The position numbers and the translations under genes are program-made. From Persicimonas caeni (GTDB lineage: Bacteria > Myxococcota_A > Bradymonadia > Bradymonadales > Bradymonadaceae), in NCBI RefSeq assembly GCF_006517175.1, contig NZ_CP041186.1:4801074-4865073 (forward strand): a stretch of 64,000 nucleotides of DNA. The letters run 5' to 3'. The notes under the pieces were generated by a model, which was given only the letters and a program-made list of their open reading frames with translations, did no database searches and was not told the origin of the DNA. Below, piece by piece: positions 18,179 through 27,354 of this stretch; positions within the stretch are counted from its first letter, which is position 1, and every line of letters begins with the position of its first letter.

Positions 18179-19494
18179 AACTCCTCCTCTCTGAGCAGGT
18201 CGAGGCGTGATTCGAGGCCGTCGCGCCGCGGGCGCAACTGCTCGGTGGCGATCGTCAGTCCCAGGGAGGTCGAGAAGCCGAGCGAGGCCGAGAAGCCGGT
18301 CGGCGGGCGTCCGTCGACGGTCTGCTGCGCCCAGGTGCCGTCCAGGTCGAGCGTGCGGCGCCGGTGGGCGAGCCGCAGCCGCGCGGTGGTCGCGTCGATG
18401 TAGGCGATCCAGGGGATGTCGCGGTCGTCGAAGACCAGGCTGGCGAAGCCGCCCACGAGGTGTTTGCGCTTGCGGCCGAACTCGTCGACCTCGAAGCCCG
18501 GGTCGGCGACCTCGATCGTAAACTGGCCCTCGCGGCTATAGGCCAGCAGAAGCTGGCCGCGCGTGTCGTCCTGGTAGGCGATCGCAAGGTTGCCCGAGCG
18601 ATCGATGGCCAGCGACGGAAATTTGCCGGTGACTCCACTGGTGAGCTCCAGGTCGTCCTCGCGCTCGAAGTCGCCGGTGTCGACCACCGTGGTCGTCCAG
18701 GCGCCGTCGATGCGGCTGGCCAGGCGCAGATCGCCGCAATCTTTGTCGTGATAGGCGATAAAGGTCGACCCTGCGCTCGTGATCACGTCGGGGTGATACC
18801 CAAGGCCTTGGCCGGAGAGGCGGCGGCGCTGCTCCGAGCAGGCGGCCAAGTCGGATTGCTCCGAGGGGTCGTCGACCACGGCCATCGTCCACGGTCCGGC
18901 GTCGGCCTGGCCGCTGAGCACATTCAGAGAGCGTGCCTGGGCGTCGTGAAACGCCAGGTGGATGCGCCCCGTCGTGTCAATGGTCAGGTCGAAGTGCTCC
19001 GAGCCGCGGTAATCCTGCGAGCCGGCTTGTGAGCCGGAGGTGATGGGCGGGAGCAGGCGCCAGCGGTCGGCGGCGTCGTCGAGTTGATGGATGGCGACGC
19101 GGTACTTTCGGTCTTGCTCGAGCCAGGCGACGGCGACCGTCGACGCCGAGGTCGCCAGGGCCAGCTTGCGGCCCAGAGGGCGGGTGATGTCAGCCAGGGC
19201 GTACATCGTCGGCTCTTCGTCCGCCGTGCCCACCAGAACCTGGCCGTCGGCCGGATCGATGGCCGCCAGAAAGGTCTGGTCGTCGATGATGCCCAGGCGA
19301 ACGGAGCGCCCAGCAGGAGTCTCTTCGAGAGGTTCGATGCGCGGAGGGATGCACTCGCCGTCGTCGGTGTCGCAGACCAAGCCGGCTTCGCAGGCGGGGT
19401 CGCAGGCGGTGGCTCCCGTGCGGTCGCAGCTCGCCAGGACGGCGAGCGCGACCAGCACGGAAGACCAGCATATACGGCGGGTGGTCAGTGTCAC
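18175..19494 (-). CDS. Lipoprotein with beta-propeller-like repeats
   Basis: 439 residues. The lipobox is VLAVLASC, followed by a small Cys-rich segment (CDPACEAGLVCDTDDGEC, residues 30-50). Repeated strands of the type LTIDTTGRIHLAFHDAQARSLNVL and LAIDRSGNLAIAYQDDTRGQLLLAY then read as blades of a beta-propeller. Similar repeats occur in the C-terminal half of the upstream 1441-residue protein, so the two are likely related. It overlaps that gene by 4 bases and the downstream gene by 4 bases. Confidence 0.78.
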   Translation of the reverse strand: MTLTTRRICWSSVLVALAVLASCDRTGATACDPACEAGLVCDTDDGECIPPRIEPLEETPAGRSVRLGIIDDQTFLAAIDPADGQVLVGTADEEPTMYALADITRPLGRKLALATSASTVAVAWLEQDRKYRVAIHQLDDAADRWRLLPPITSGSQAGSQDYRGSEHFDLTIDTTGRIHLAFHDAQARSLNVLSGQADAGPWTMAVVDDPSEQSDLAACSEQRRRLSGQGLGYHPDVITSAGSTFIAYHDKDCGDLRLASRIDGAWTTTVVDTGDFEREDDLELTSGVTGKFPSLAIDRSGNLAIAYQDDTRGQLLLAYSREGQFTIEVADPGFEVDEFGRKRKHLVGGFASLVFDDRDIPWIAYIDATTARLRLAHRRRTLDLDGTWAQQTVDGRPPTGFSASLGFSTSLGLTIATEQLRPRRDGLESRLDLLREEEF

Positions 19495-22400
19495 GGAAGC
19501 GTATGGAACTCCGGTTTACCCTCGGCCGGATCGGCCTGGTTGTTGAGGACGAAGTCGACGGCCAGATCCGAGCTGTCCGCGTTGCGGACCATCGCGGCGA
19601 AGAAGCCGTGCGAGCCAGAATAAGGATCGCCCGGCTCGCTCAACGTGTCCACCGTCCAGTTGCCGCTCGCATCGCGAGTGGCGATGTGCAGCTTGTGCCA
19701 GGTGGCGTCTTGGTAGAGCACGCGCACCGTGCCGTCGCTCTCGAGGCGCAACTCGACGTCCTCACCGATATCGTTGAGCACGTAGCCTTCGGTGGTGTCG
19801 CGCACGCCGTCGGCGATCGTCTCGCGGGTGTTCTGGCCGGGGATCTCGTAGACCAACTGCTGGGTTTGCGTGTCCATGTAGGCCAGGTGGACGTTGCCGT
19901 CGGCGTCGACCGCGCCGGAGACGTACGGGCCGCTGGCTGCGCCGAGCAGAGTGGCCTCGGCCCAGGTGTCGTTCGCGCGGGTGGACCAGCCGACCTGCTG
20001 CTGCAGGTGATCGTAGAAGGTCACCGCCAGGCCGTCGCTCGTCGTGCTCAGGTGGGCGTACAGACCGACCATCATCGGGTAGGCGCGCTTGCCGCGGGTG
20101 TAGTACGGCTCGCAGGCACCGTTGTAGCACTCGAGGCCGTCGCCGCAGCTATCGGCGCAGTCGTCGGTCGGCTCCGAGCAGGTGGGCGTATCGCCCGGGA
20201 AGCAAAGCTCGAATCCACCGCAGGCGCCGCCGCAGGGGTTGTCGGTCGCCGCCGCGTAGACCACCTCAGGGGTGGGGGCGAGGGCGTCGAGTGCGGCGTC
20301 GGCCGGGAAGTCGATGTAGCGAAGCTGGGTCTGCCAACCGTCGGTGGCGTCTTCGACCTGGAAGGCCGCGTAGACCGCGTAGACGTTGCCGCCCTGGATG
20401 ACCATGCTCGACCACAGGCCGGTGTCGCCGGCGTCGTCGAGGGTCTTGAGTTCGAAGGTGTAGCCGTCGGCGCCGCTGGTGCCGCGGGCGTACTTGAGGT
20501 CTCCGTTTTCTTCGTCGCGGTACAGCACGTGGATGTTGCCGTTGGCGTCGACGCCGGTGGCGGTGTGCGTGCCGACGTTGGTGCCGGTGTCGGCGATGCC
20601 GCCGCGGGGGCCGTCGAGCGCGCCTTCGACGTCGCCGTCATCGGGCAGGCCGTCGACGAAGTACCAGGTCGGCTCGCCGTTTTGGTCGACGGTGGCGACC
20701 ATCAGGTCGGTGTAGGTGCGGTTGTAGACGGCGGAAGCGCGCACGTCGCCGTTTTGGGCGACCGAGGCGTACTCACCGTGGACGCCCATGGGCAGCGGCG
20801 GAAGCGAGACACACTCGCAGGCCGCGCCGGTGACTTCGCAGGTGGTCGAGTCGCCGGTGCCCTGGCTGGTCGCCTTGGGCTCGAAGCCCGGGTCGCAGAC
20901 GGTGTCGGCGCACGGGTCGGGCAGGTCTTGGCAGGAGTTCGACGCGTAGCAGCAGAACTGGTCGTCGCCGCAGCCCTCGCTGCAGGCGACTTCGCAGGCG
21001 CACATGCCGTCGTCGCCGCAGGTAGCGATTTCGCCTTCGGGGCAGGAGCATTGGTCGTCGGTCTCGCAGGCGCCTTCGATGAGCTCGCAGGTGCCCTCGA
21101 CGCATTCCTGGTTGTCAGCGCACGCCGGCTCACAGGTCTGCGGCTGGTCCTTGCTGCCGGCGTCGTCGTCGCAGCCGGTCAGGCCGATGGCGGCGATGGC
21201 CACCACCAGAATGCTGGCGCGACGGAAGAGTTGGGTCGACTTGCGCCGACGCCACAGCAGCATGGCCACGCCGAAGATGGCCAGGAGTCCTCCGGCCGCG
21301 CCCATCGGCGAGCTGCTTCCGGCGGCCTGACAGCCGGCCTTCGGCTCGCTGGTGTCGGTGTCGAGGGTGGGCGCGGCGTCGTCGTAATCCATCGGCTCCC
21401 AGACGACGTTTTGCTCGTCTTCGGAGACGTGGCCGGCGCTGTCGCGCACCTGGGCGACGAGGCGGAAGTGCTCGGGCGCGCCGATGGCGGCCAGGTCGAT
21501 GGTGCGCTCGGGCAGCCACGGCGTCCACTGGCTCTCGCCTTGGCCGTCGACCACGCGGTAGCGGAACATCAGGTCTTCGGGGGCGTCGACGGCGTCCTGC
21601 GCGTCGAGGGTGACGAGCTCGCCGTCACGCTCGATGGCGAAGTCGGGCGCCGAGTAGTCGACGGTCACGAAGGTCTGGGCCGGCTCGAGCTCGCTCGAGT
21701 CGGCGTCGCCGCGGAAGCGCGCGCGCACTTCGATGCGGTGCTCGCCTTCGAGCACGAGCATCGGGTCTTGGATTTCGAGGCGCGTCGTGCGCTGGTACAT
21801 GCTCCAGATGCCGCCGTCGACGCGGTAGCTGTACTCGATGTCCGAGGACATCTCGGCGTTGGCATAAGCCGGCAGCACCGAGACGACGTCGACGATGGCC
21901 TTCGGGCGCGGCACGCCCGAGGCGGTCCACTCGCTCAGGTCGACGGAGGTGTCGACGATGCTCGTGTCGAGCATCATCGACATCGGCTGGGTGCCCGCGG
22001 GCACCAGGTCGGCGTACAGCGCGATCATGGTGTTGTTGTCGACGCTGGTGATGTCGTCTTGCTCGAGCGCGATGCGCATGCCCACGAACTCGGGAAGCTC
22101 GATGGGCTGGCTGATGGAGCCGGCCAGGCTCGGCAGCGCCATGCCCATGAGCGTCGGAATCAGGTCGATGATGCGCTGGGGATCTTCTTTGAGAAGCTCG
22201 GTGCGAATCGGTCGGATATTCTGCACGGCGCCTTCGAGGTCACCGAGCACCGGCACGATGCTTCCCTGGCCGTCGGCGGCCAGCGCAATCGGAAGCAACA
22301 TGTCGGCGCGCAGGGTGAATACGCGCACGAAGCGCTCCTTGGCGAACACGTAGAAGTGCAGGTCGAGGTCGCGCCAGTCGAGGGTCATCAGCGGGTCGTC

Positions 22401-23816
22401 GATGGCGTAGGTGTCGCCGTCCGGGGTCACCGTGTTGGCGCCCAGCTTGACCGTGGGGCCGGTCTGCGGGGCGATTTGCAGGTAGAGCATCGCGTCGCCG
22501 CCGGCCAATTTTTTGATGCTCGGCAGCAGCGCGCCGAGGGTGTTGGCCGAAAGCTGGGAGACGTCGTTGCTGTCGATCTTCATGCACAGCGCGCCGCTTC
22601 CCCAGGTCGACCACAGGACATGCTCGACCGAACGCTTGTGCATGCCGATGCCGACCATGAAGGGGTCGCCGCCGGGGCGCGAGTCGGTCAGGATGGACGA
22701 CGAGCGGTCGACCGGATCGAAGCTGGGGCGCGTGGTCGGGTCGACGGGGATGCAGCGGGCGAACTCTTCGGGCTGGGAGCCGATGCGTCCGCCCAAGTTC
22801 AGCCCGGTGTCGACGTCGGCCATGTCAGCCAACTTGAACATCGTGTGGACTTTGGAGTCGGGGTTTTGGGTAAAGTCGCCGATGACCTGGCCGAGCATCA
22901 GGTTACCCTCGACGCCGAAGCTTGCGGGCACGCAGGTGCCGTCGGAGTACATGCACGATTGGGTGCCGTTGTTGTCTCCGCAGGTCGAGTTGCTCGGGCA
23001 GACCGGCTCGCCGTCGCCGCAGGCGCGGCAAAGCTGCTGGGCTTCGAGGTCGGCGATGGTGTCTTCGAGCATCGACTTGACCTGGTCTTCGAGCTGGCCG
23101 CGCAGCAAGCCGCTCAGCCAGTTACCCACCGTGCAACCGATGCCGCCGTCGAGTTCGAAGTCGACCTGCTGGGTGATGTCTTCCATCTGGATCTCGCCCA
23201 GATCGATGCGTACGTCACCGGTCGGCGAGTTCTGGTCGATGCTGAACATGACCGGCAGGGTGGCGTCGAGTGTGCCGGGGGTGCTTTGGGACGCGCCTTT
23301 TTCCCAAAGGTGCACATCGCAGTCGATGGTGCCCAACCAGCCGGTGTCGTACTCGATGTCGAGCTCGTCCTGCCAGTTTCCGTTGGCGTCTTGGCCGCCG
23401 ATATCGCCGATGGTGATCGCCACCTCGAGGGTGTCCGAGGGGACGGGAGTGATCTCGGCGTCGTCGACCGCCAGGTCGATCTGACAGCCCGGCGAGCCGT
23501 CGGCGCAGGTGTGGTCGAGGCAGATCGCCGGGTTGTTGCCGTCGTCGCGCGGCACGCAGAAGCTCAGGCCACCTGGCTGGAACTGGCTGATCAGGGTGGG
23601 TACCTGGCCTTCCAGATAGTCGAAGCCCGACTGGGTCACACGCACTTGTGCGCCGCGAGTAAGGGTTTTGTCGTAATGTTCGGCGGGATATTCCGCCGTC
23701 TCGAAGCCCTCGCAGTCGCAACCGCTATCGGAGCAGGCGGCCATGAAAATGGCCATCGACACCACCGCTAGCTTGCGCGTCATCCAAGAGGGGAGGCCCC
23801 AGCTGCGCTCCACCAT
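19491..23816 (-). CDS. Giant lipoprotein, apparent fusion of a tail-anchored surface protein and a second Cys-rich propeller lipoprotein
   Basis: 1441 residues. The start at 23816 is supported by GAGGAG inside the end of cca. Part 1 (1-859) begins with a lipobox signal (MAIFMAAC) and contains Cys-rich segments. It ends like a MYXO-CTERM/GlyGly-type sorting tail: Cys829, a hydrophobic stretch at 840-855 and RRRK at 856-859. Part 2 starts at once with what looks like a second lipoprotein signal peptide (residues about 860-882; ASILVVAIAAIGLTGC, Cys882). An EGF-like Cys cluster (890-985) follows, then beta-propeller-like repeats to the end, resembling the next gene. No stop lies between the parts, so either the fusion is real or a stop codon has been lost. 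Confidence 0.8.
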   Translation of the reverse strand: MVERSWGLPSWMTRKLAVVSMAIFMAACSDSGCDCEGFETAEYPAEHYDKTLTRGAQVRVTQSGFDYLEGQVPTLISQFQPGGLSFCVPRDDGNNPAICLDHTCADGSPGCQIDLAVDDAEITPVPSDTLEVAITIGDIGGQDANGNWQDELDIEYDTGWLGTIDCDVHLWEKGASQSTPGTLDATLPVMFSIDQNSPTGDVRIDLGEIQMEDITQQVDFELDGGIGCTVGNWLSGLLRGQLEDQVKSMLEDTIADLEAQQLCRACGDGEPVCPSNSTCGDNNGTQSCMYSDGTCVPASFGVEGNLMLGQVIGDFTQNPDSKVHTMFKLADMADVDTGLNLGGRIGSQPEEFARCIPVDPTTRPSFDPVDRSSSILTDSRPGGDPFMVGIGMHKRSVEHVLWSTWGSGALCMKIDSNDVSQLSANTLGALLPSIKKLAGGDAMLYLQIAPQTGPTVKLGANTVTPDGDTYAIDDPLMTLDWRDLDLHFYVFAKERFVRVFTLRADMLLPIALAADGQGSIVPVLGDLEGAVQNIRPIRTELLKEDPQRIIDLIPTLMGMALPSLAGSISQPIELPEFVGMRIALEQDDITSVDNNTMIALYADLVPAGTQPMSMMLDTSIVDTSVDLSEWTASGVPRPKAIVDVVSVLPAYANAEMSSDIEYSYRVDGGIWSMYQRTTRLEIQDPMLVLEGEHRIEVRARFRGDADSSELEPAQTFVTVDYSAPDFAIERDGELVTLDAQDAVDAPEDLMFRYRVVDGQGESQWTPWLPERTIDLAAIGAPEHFRLVAQVRDSAGHVSEDEQNVVWEPMDYDDAAPTLDTDTSEPKAGCQAAGSSSPMGAAGGLLAIFGVAMLLWRRRKSTQLFRRASILVVAIAAIGLTGCDDDAGSKDQPQTCEPACADNQECVEGTCELIEGACETDDQCSCPEGEIATCGDDGMCACEVACSEGCGDDQFCCYASNSCQDLPDPCADTVCDPGFEPKATSQGTGDSTTCEVTGAACECVSLPPLPMGVHGEYASVAQNGDVRASAVYNRTYTDLMVATVDQNGEPTWYFVDGLPDDGDVEGALDGPRGGIADTGTNVGTHTATGVDANGNIHVLYRDEENGDLKYARGTSGADGYTFELKTLDDAGDTGLWSSMVIQGGNVYAVYAAFQVEDATDGWQTQLRYIDFPADAALDALAPTPEVVYAAATDNPCGGACGGFELCFPGDTPTCSEPTDDCADSCGDGLECYNGACEPYYTRGKRAYPMMVGLYAHLSTTSDGLAVTFYDHLQQQVGWSTRANDTWAEATLLGAASGPYVSGAVDADGNVHLAYMDTQTQQLVYEIPGQNTRETIADGVRDTTEGYVLNDIGEDVELRLESDGTVRVLYQDATWHKLHIATRDASGNWTVDTLSEPGDPYSGSHGFFAAMVRNADSSDLAVDFVLNNQADPAEGKPEFHTLP

Positions 23817-23819
23817 TCG

Positions 23820-25235
23820 TCACTCCTCATCATCAGAAAGAGCCGCGGACAAAAAGTCCGGCGGCGAGTTTTTCAAGTAGTCAACATAGTATGCGGGCTC
23901 GCGCCCAGATTCCAGCCGGTCTTCAATGATCTCTTCTTCGAGCCAATCTTTGACCTCGCCGACCATCGGAGATGGCTTGAGGCCCAGGGTCTTCATGATG
24001 CCGTTGCCCAGCCCGGAGGGGAGCTCGGGGCGGAGCGTGCCGGCCTCTTCGAGCGCCTCGATGCGCTCCTCGAGTTGGTCGATCTGCTCGAGGGTGTGCG
24101 CCTGGCCAGTGTCGGTCACGTCGACCACGGTGGCCCGGGCAAACGCGAGCATGCTGTCGACGTACGGATCGGCGCGGCGCACGTAGCGACGCACCTGCGC
24201 GTCGGACCACTGCGGCTCGTACTGGCGCTCTCGGCCGTGATAGCGAACCAAAAAGCGCACCTCATCGGCGGTGTCGTTGTCGAAGCGGAAACGCCGCGCG
24301 ATCTCGCCGGCGAGCATCGCCGCCTGCTTCTGGTGTCCCGGAAACGCGATCGTGTCGTCTTCTCGGACGATACGTGTCCAGCGTTTGCCGATGTTACACA
24401 AAAGCGACGCCCAGCGCAGCCGTCCCGCTCGCGGGGCCTGCTCGAGGACCTGGAGGGTCTCGGTAAACAGGTCCCGGTGGGGCACCGGGCTGGTCGTGTG
24501 AAAACCAATCAATGAGTCGACTTCGGGCAAGATGATGCCAAGAATTCGAATCTCATGCAAAAACCGAAGCGATTGGGACACGAACGGCCCCTTGAGCAGC
24601 TTGGTCATCTCCTGCAGCCAGCGCTCGGCGCTGATGTCGAGGATGCCGTCGGCGCGCTCGGTGGCCGCCTTGCGCAAGTCCGCTGTGGGCTCGAAGCCGA
24701 GCTTGCTCATGAACCGGCCGATGCGAAGGATGCGCAGCGGATCTTCGGCGAGCGTCTCGAGCGGGTCGCCGATGACGCGCAAGATGCCGTCTTGCAGGTC
24801 TTTCTTGCCGTCGTACGGGTCGACCAGGTCGCCGTTGCCGTCGAGCGCCATCGAGTTGATGGAGAAGTCGCGGCGGCCCAGGTCCTGCTCGATAGTGTCG
24901 CCAAACTCCACGATCGGGTGGCGGCTGCCGCGCCGGTAATACTCCTCGGAGCGGTAGGTCGTGATCTGGACGTCTATCGGCTCGCCGTCGGGGCCGTACA
25001 AGACCGCGCCCACCGTGCCGAACTCGGCGCCCAGCTCGTAGACCTGGAAGTTGTTGCTGCGCAGAATCCTGGCGGTCTCTTTGGGCCGCGAGTCGGTGCA
25101 GAAATCCCAGTCATCCAGGTTTTCGACCGGCTCGCCGAGTTCGTAGTCGCGTACAGCGCCGCCGACCAGATAGAGGTCGCGTCCGGCGTCTTCGAAGGCT
25201 TTGAAGAGTTTTTTGACGGAATCGGGATATTTCAT
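23820..25235 (-). CDS. CCA-adding/poly(A) polymerase family tRNA nucleotidyltransferase
   Basis: The ATG at 25235 (MKYPDSVKKLF) gives 471 residues. The class II nucleotidyltransferase signature LYLVGGAVRDYELGE is near residue 21 with the acidic pair in DDWDFCTD. RRDFSINSMAL and the EDPLRILRIGRF motif (about 152-163) are also present. They indicate 3' CCA addition or repair on tRNA. The central region corresponds to the HD domain of bacterial CCA enzymes, but the usual HD dipeptide reads CN (WASLLCNIGK), so phosphohydrolase activity is probably lost. It heads the lipoprotein gene run; its stop is 3 bases before the next start. Confidence 0.9.
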   Translation of the reverse strand: MKYPDSVKKLFKAFEDAGRDLYLVGGAVRDYELGEPVENLDDWDFCTDSRPKETARILRSNNFQVYELGAEFGTVGAVLYGPDGEPIDVQITTYRSEEYYRRGSRHPIVEFGDTIEQDLGRRDFSINSMALDGNGDLVDPYDGKKDLQDGILRVIGDPLETLAEDPLRILRIGRFMSKLGFEPTADLRKAATERADGILDISAERWLQEMTKLLKGPFVSQSLRFLHEIRILGIILPEVDSLIGFHTTSPVPHRDLFTETLQVLEQAPRAGRLRWASLLCNIGKRWTRIVREDDTIAFPGHQKQAAMLAGEIARRFRFDNDTADEVRFLVRYHGRERQYEPQWSDAQVRRYVRRADPYVDSMLAFARATVVDVTDTGQAHTLEQIDQLEERIEALEEAGTLRPELPSGLGNGIMKTLGLKPSPMVGEVKDWLEEEIIEDRLESGREPAYYVDYLKNSPPDFLSAALSDDEE

Positions 25236-25345
25236 GGTGCGTCGTTGGTATGAGTTGTGGGGCCTCTCTATAGCAGACGTCGCCCCAGAGGGCGACCGTC
25301 GCGAGGCCAAAACCCCTCGACAATGAACCCTCATTCACCCATCAT

Positions 25346-25417
25346 AACCCGAAACTCCACGACCCCGAGCAACCCCGAAACCCCAAAATCCCAAAACCCC
25401 TAAACCCTAAACCCCCG
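25346..25417. repeat. C/A-rich low-complexity, telomere-like tract
   Basis: A 70-base tract made of CCCCGAAA, CCCCAAAA, CCCTAAA-type words with almost no G on this strand. It lies immediately upstream of the acyl-CoA dehydrogenase start. It has no coding character and no promoter-like motif. Confidence 0.6.
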
Positions 25418-25425
25418 AGACCACC

Positions 25426-26613
25426 ATGATCGATTACGGACTGACAGAAGATCAGAAGATGTACCAGAAGACGGCGCGCGACTTCGCTCGCGACGTCATC
25501 CGCCCGGTCGCCGAGCACCACGACCGCACCGGTGAGTACCCCTGGGAGGTCATCAAGAAGGCGCACGAGCTTGGCTTGACCAACACGATGGTCCCCACCG
25601 AGTACGGTGGCCTGGGCCTGGGCACCCTCGACTCGTCGATCATCACCGAGGAACTCGCCTGGGGCTGCACCGGCATTTCGACGGCCATGGAGGCCAACCA
25701 GCTCGCCAGCGGCCCGGTGATCATGTACGGCACCGACGAGCAAAAGGAGAAGTACCTGGGCATGCTCGTCGGCCCGCCCAAAGAAGACGGCACCCCGCAC
25801 ATGGCCGCCTACGCGGTGACCGAGCCGGGCGCCGGCAGCGACGTCGCCGGCATGGGCACCACCGCGGTCAAAAAGGGCGACAAGTACGTCCTGAACGGCC
25901 AAAAGATGTGGATCACCAACGGAGGCAAGTGCTCCTGGTTCTTCGTGGTCGCCTACACCAACAAGGACGCCGGCTACAAAGGCATGAGCGGTTTTATCGT
26001 CGACGCCGACACCCCCGGCATCGAGGTGGGCAAGAAGGAAGACAATATGGGGCAGCGCGCCTCGGACACCCGCGCCATCACCTTCGACGACGTCGAGGTC
26101 CCCGAGGAGAACCTACTCGGCGGCAAAGAGGGCGTGGGCTGGATGCAGGCGATGCACGCCTTCGACAAGTCGCGCCCCTTGGTCGCCGCCGGCGCCGTCG
26201 GCCTGGCCCAGGCCGCCTTCGAGTACGCCCGCGACTACTCGCTCGAGCGCAAGGCCTTCGGCAAGCCCATCGCCAAAAACCAGGCCATCAGCTTCATGAT
26301 CGCCGAGATGGCCATGAACATCGAAGCCGCCCGTCAGCTGGTGCGCAAGGCCGCCTGGCGCCACGACCGCGGCGAGCGCAACACCAAAGAAGCCGCCTTC
26401 GCCAAGGCGTTTGCCGCCGACCAGGCGCAGAAAATCGCCACCGACGCCGTGCAGGTCTACGGCGGGTTTGGCTTCAACAAAGAGTACCCGGTCGAGAAGC
26501 TGTACCGCGACTCGAAGATCTACCAAATCTACGAGGGCACGAGTCAGATCCAGCGTCTGATCATCAGCCGTGAGATCGTAACCGACCGGCAGACCTCGTT
26601 CTTGAGCACCTGA
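25426..26613 (+). CDS. Acyl-CoA dehydrogenase
   Basis: FAD enzyme that oxidises acyl-CoA to trans-2-enoyl-CoA and passes electrons to ETF; cytoplasmic, in fatty-acid or branched-chain breakdown. The 395 residues have the full fold. Residues near 127 carry [14 protein letters not shown] and near 160 WITNGG (flavin contacts). The C-terminal [20 protein letters not shown] is followed by [10 protein letters not shown], whose Glu is the catalytic base in medium-chain-type enzymes. It is monocistronic here, with an IS66-type element 50 bases downstream. Chain-length preference cannot be read from sequence. Confidence 0.95.
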   Translation: MIDYGLTEDQKMYQKTARDFARDVIRPVAEHHDRTGEYPWEVIKKAHELGLTNTMVPTEYGGLGLGTLDSSIITEELAWGCTGISTAMEANQLASGPVIMYGTDEQKEKYLGMLVGPPKEDGTPHMAAYAVTEPGAGSDVAGMGTTAVKKGDKYVLNGQKMWITNGGKCSWFFVVAYTNKDAGYKGMSGFIVDADTPGIEVGKKEDNMGQRASDTRAITFDDVEVPEENLLGGKEGVGWMQAMHAFDKSRPLVAAGAVGLAQAAFEYARDYSLERKAFGKPIAKNQAISFMIAEMAMNIEAARQLVRKAAWRHDRGERNTKEAAFAKAFAADQAQKIATDAVQVYGGFGFNKEYPVEKLYRDSKIYQIYEGTSQIQRLIISREIVTDRQTSFLST

Positions 26614-26662
26614 GCCCCTCCCCAGCATAATCTGTGCGTCACTCACGCTAAAGGAGTCACGC

Positions 26663-26995
26663 ATGGCATCCCCGAAGAGACGCGGCCGCCCATTCTGGTC
26701 GTCCCTCGTTCAGAAGTACGAGCAGTCCAGCGACATCACCCAGAAGGAATTCGCCCAGAAGTACGGTGTACGCACCGACACCTTCCGAAGCTGGCTGTAC
26801 CGGCTGCGCCGCGAAGAAGCATCCACAGCCGGCCCATCCGCACCTCGATTTATCGAAGTCGACACCAGCCAGGTCGACCCATCGCCCCAGCAGGTCACGC
26901 TCGAGCTCGGAGAGTTGCGTTTGCATTTGACCGCGCTGCCCGACCCGGGATGGCTGGCTGAGCTCGCTGCACTCAAGGAGGCGAGCTCATGCTGA
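26663..26995 (+). CDS. tnpA: IS66 TnpA-type helix-turn-helix protein
   Basis: 110 residues beginning MASPKRRGRPFWSSLVQKYE. The segment ITQKEFAQKYGVRTDTFRSWLYRLRR (about 28-54) is a helix-turn-helix as in IS66 first ORFs, thought to bind element ends. AAGGAG lies 7 bases before the ATG. The 3' end overlaps tnpB by 7 bases. Confidence 0.88.
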   Translation: MASPKRRGRPFWSSLVQKYEQSSDITQKEFAQKYGVRTDTFRSWLYRLRREEASTAGPSAPRFIEVDTSQVDPSPQQVTLELGELRLHLTALPDPGWLAELAALKEASSC

Positions 26996-27354
26996 CCTTA
27001 CCCAGAGGAGTGCGCATCTATCTCGCCCGCGAGCCGGTCGACATGCGCAAGGGCATCGACGGTCTGAGCGCTTTGGTTCGCCAGTTCGGCGAAGACGTCT
27101 TTTCCGGCCACCTTTTCGTGTTCATCTCCAAGCGAGGCGACAGACTCAAGATTCTGACCTGGGACACCGGCGGCTTCGTCGTCTTCTACAAGCGTCTGGA
27201 GAAGGGCACCTTCAAGCGACCCAAAATCGCTGCGGCCGACGCGACCCTTCGACTCGACGCAGCCCAGCTCACACTTCTTTTGGAGGGCATCGACTTTAGC
27301 CGACTTCGACGCCCGAAATTGTGGCAGCCGCCGGAAACCAGAAATGCGAGCTAA
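26989..27354 (+). CDS. tnpB: IS66 accessory protein TnpB
   Basis: 121 residues with the family hallmark VDMRKGIDGLSALV (residues 17-30) and GRRLKILTWDTGGF-like middle part (GDRLKILTWDTGGFVVFYKRLEKG). Required for IS66 transposition in studied members, exact role unknown. It overlaps both neighbours, and AAGGAGG lies upstream within tnpA. Confidence 0.93.
   Translation: MLTLPRGVRIYLAREPVDMRKGIDGLSALVRQFGEDVFSGHLFVFISKRGDRLKILTWDTGGFVVFYKRLEKGTFKRPKIAAADATLRLDAAQLTLLLEGIDFSRLRRPKLWQPPETRNAS

Noticed and set aside
19488-23771. A 1427-codon open frame on the + strand opposite the giant lipoprotein
   Set aside because: The translation is a Val/Ala/Asp/Gly/His-rich antisense shadow without signal peptide or motifs, whereas the minus-strand frame has a ribosome binding site, lipobox and recognisable modules.
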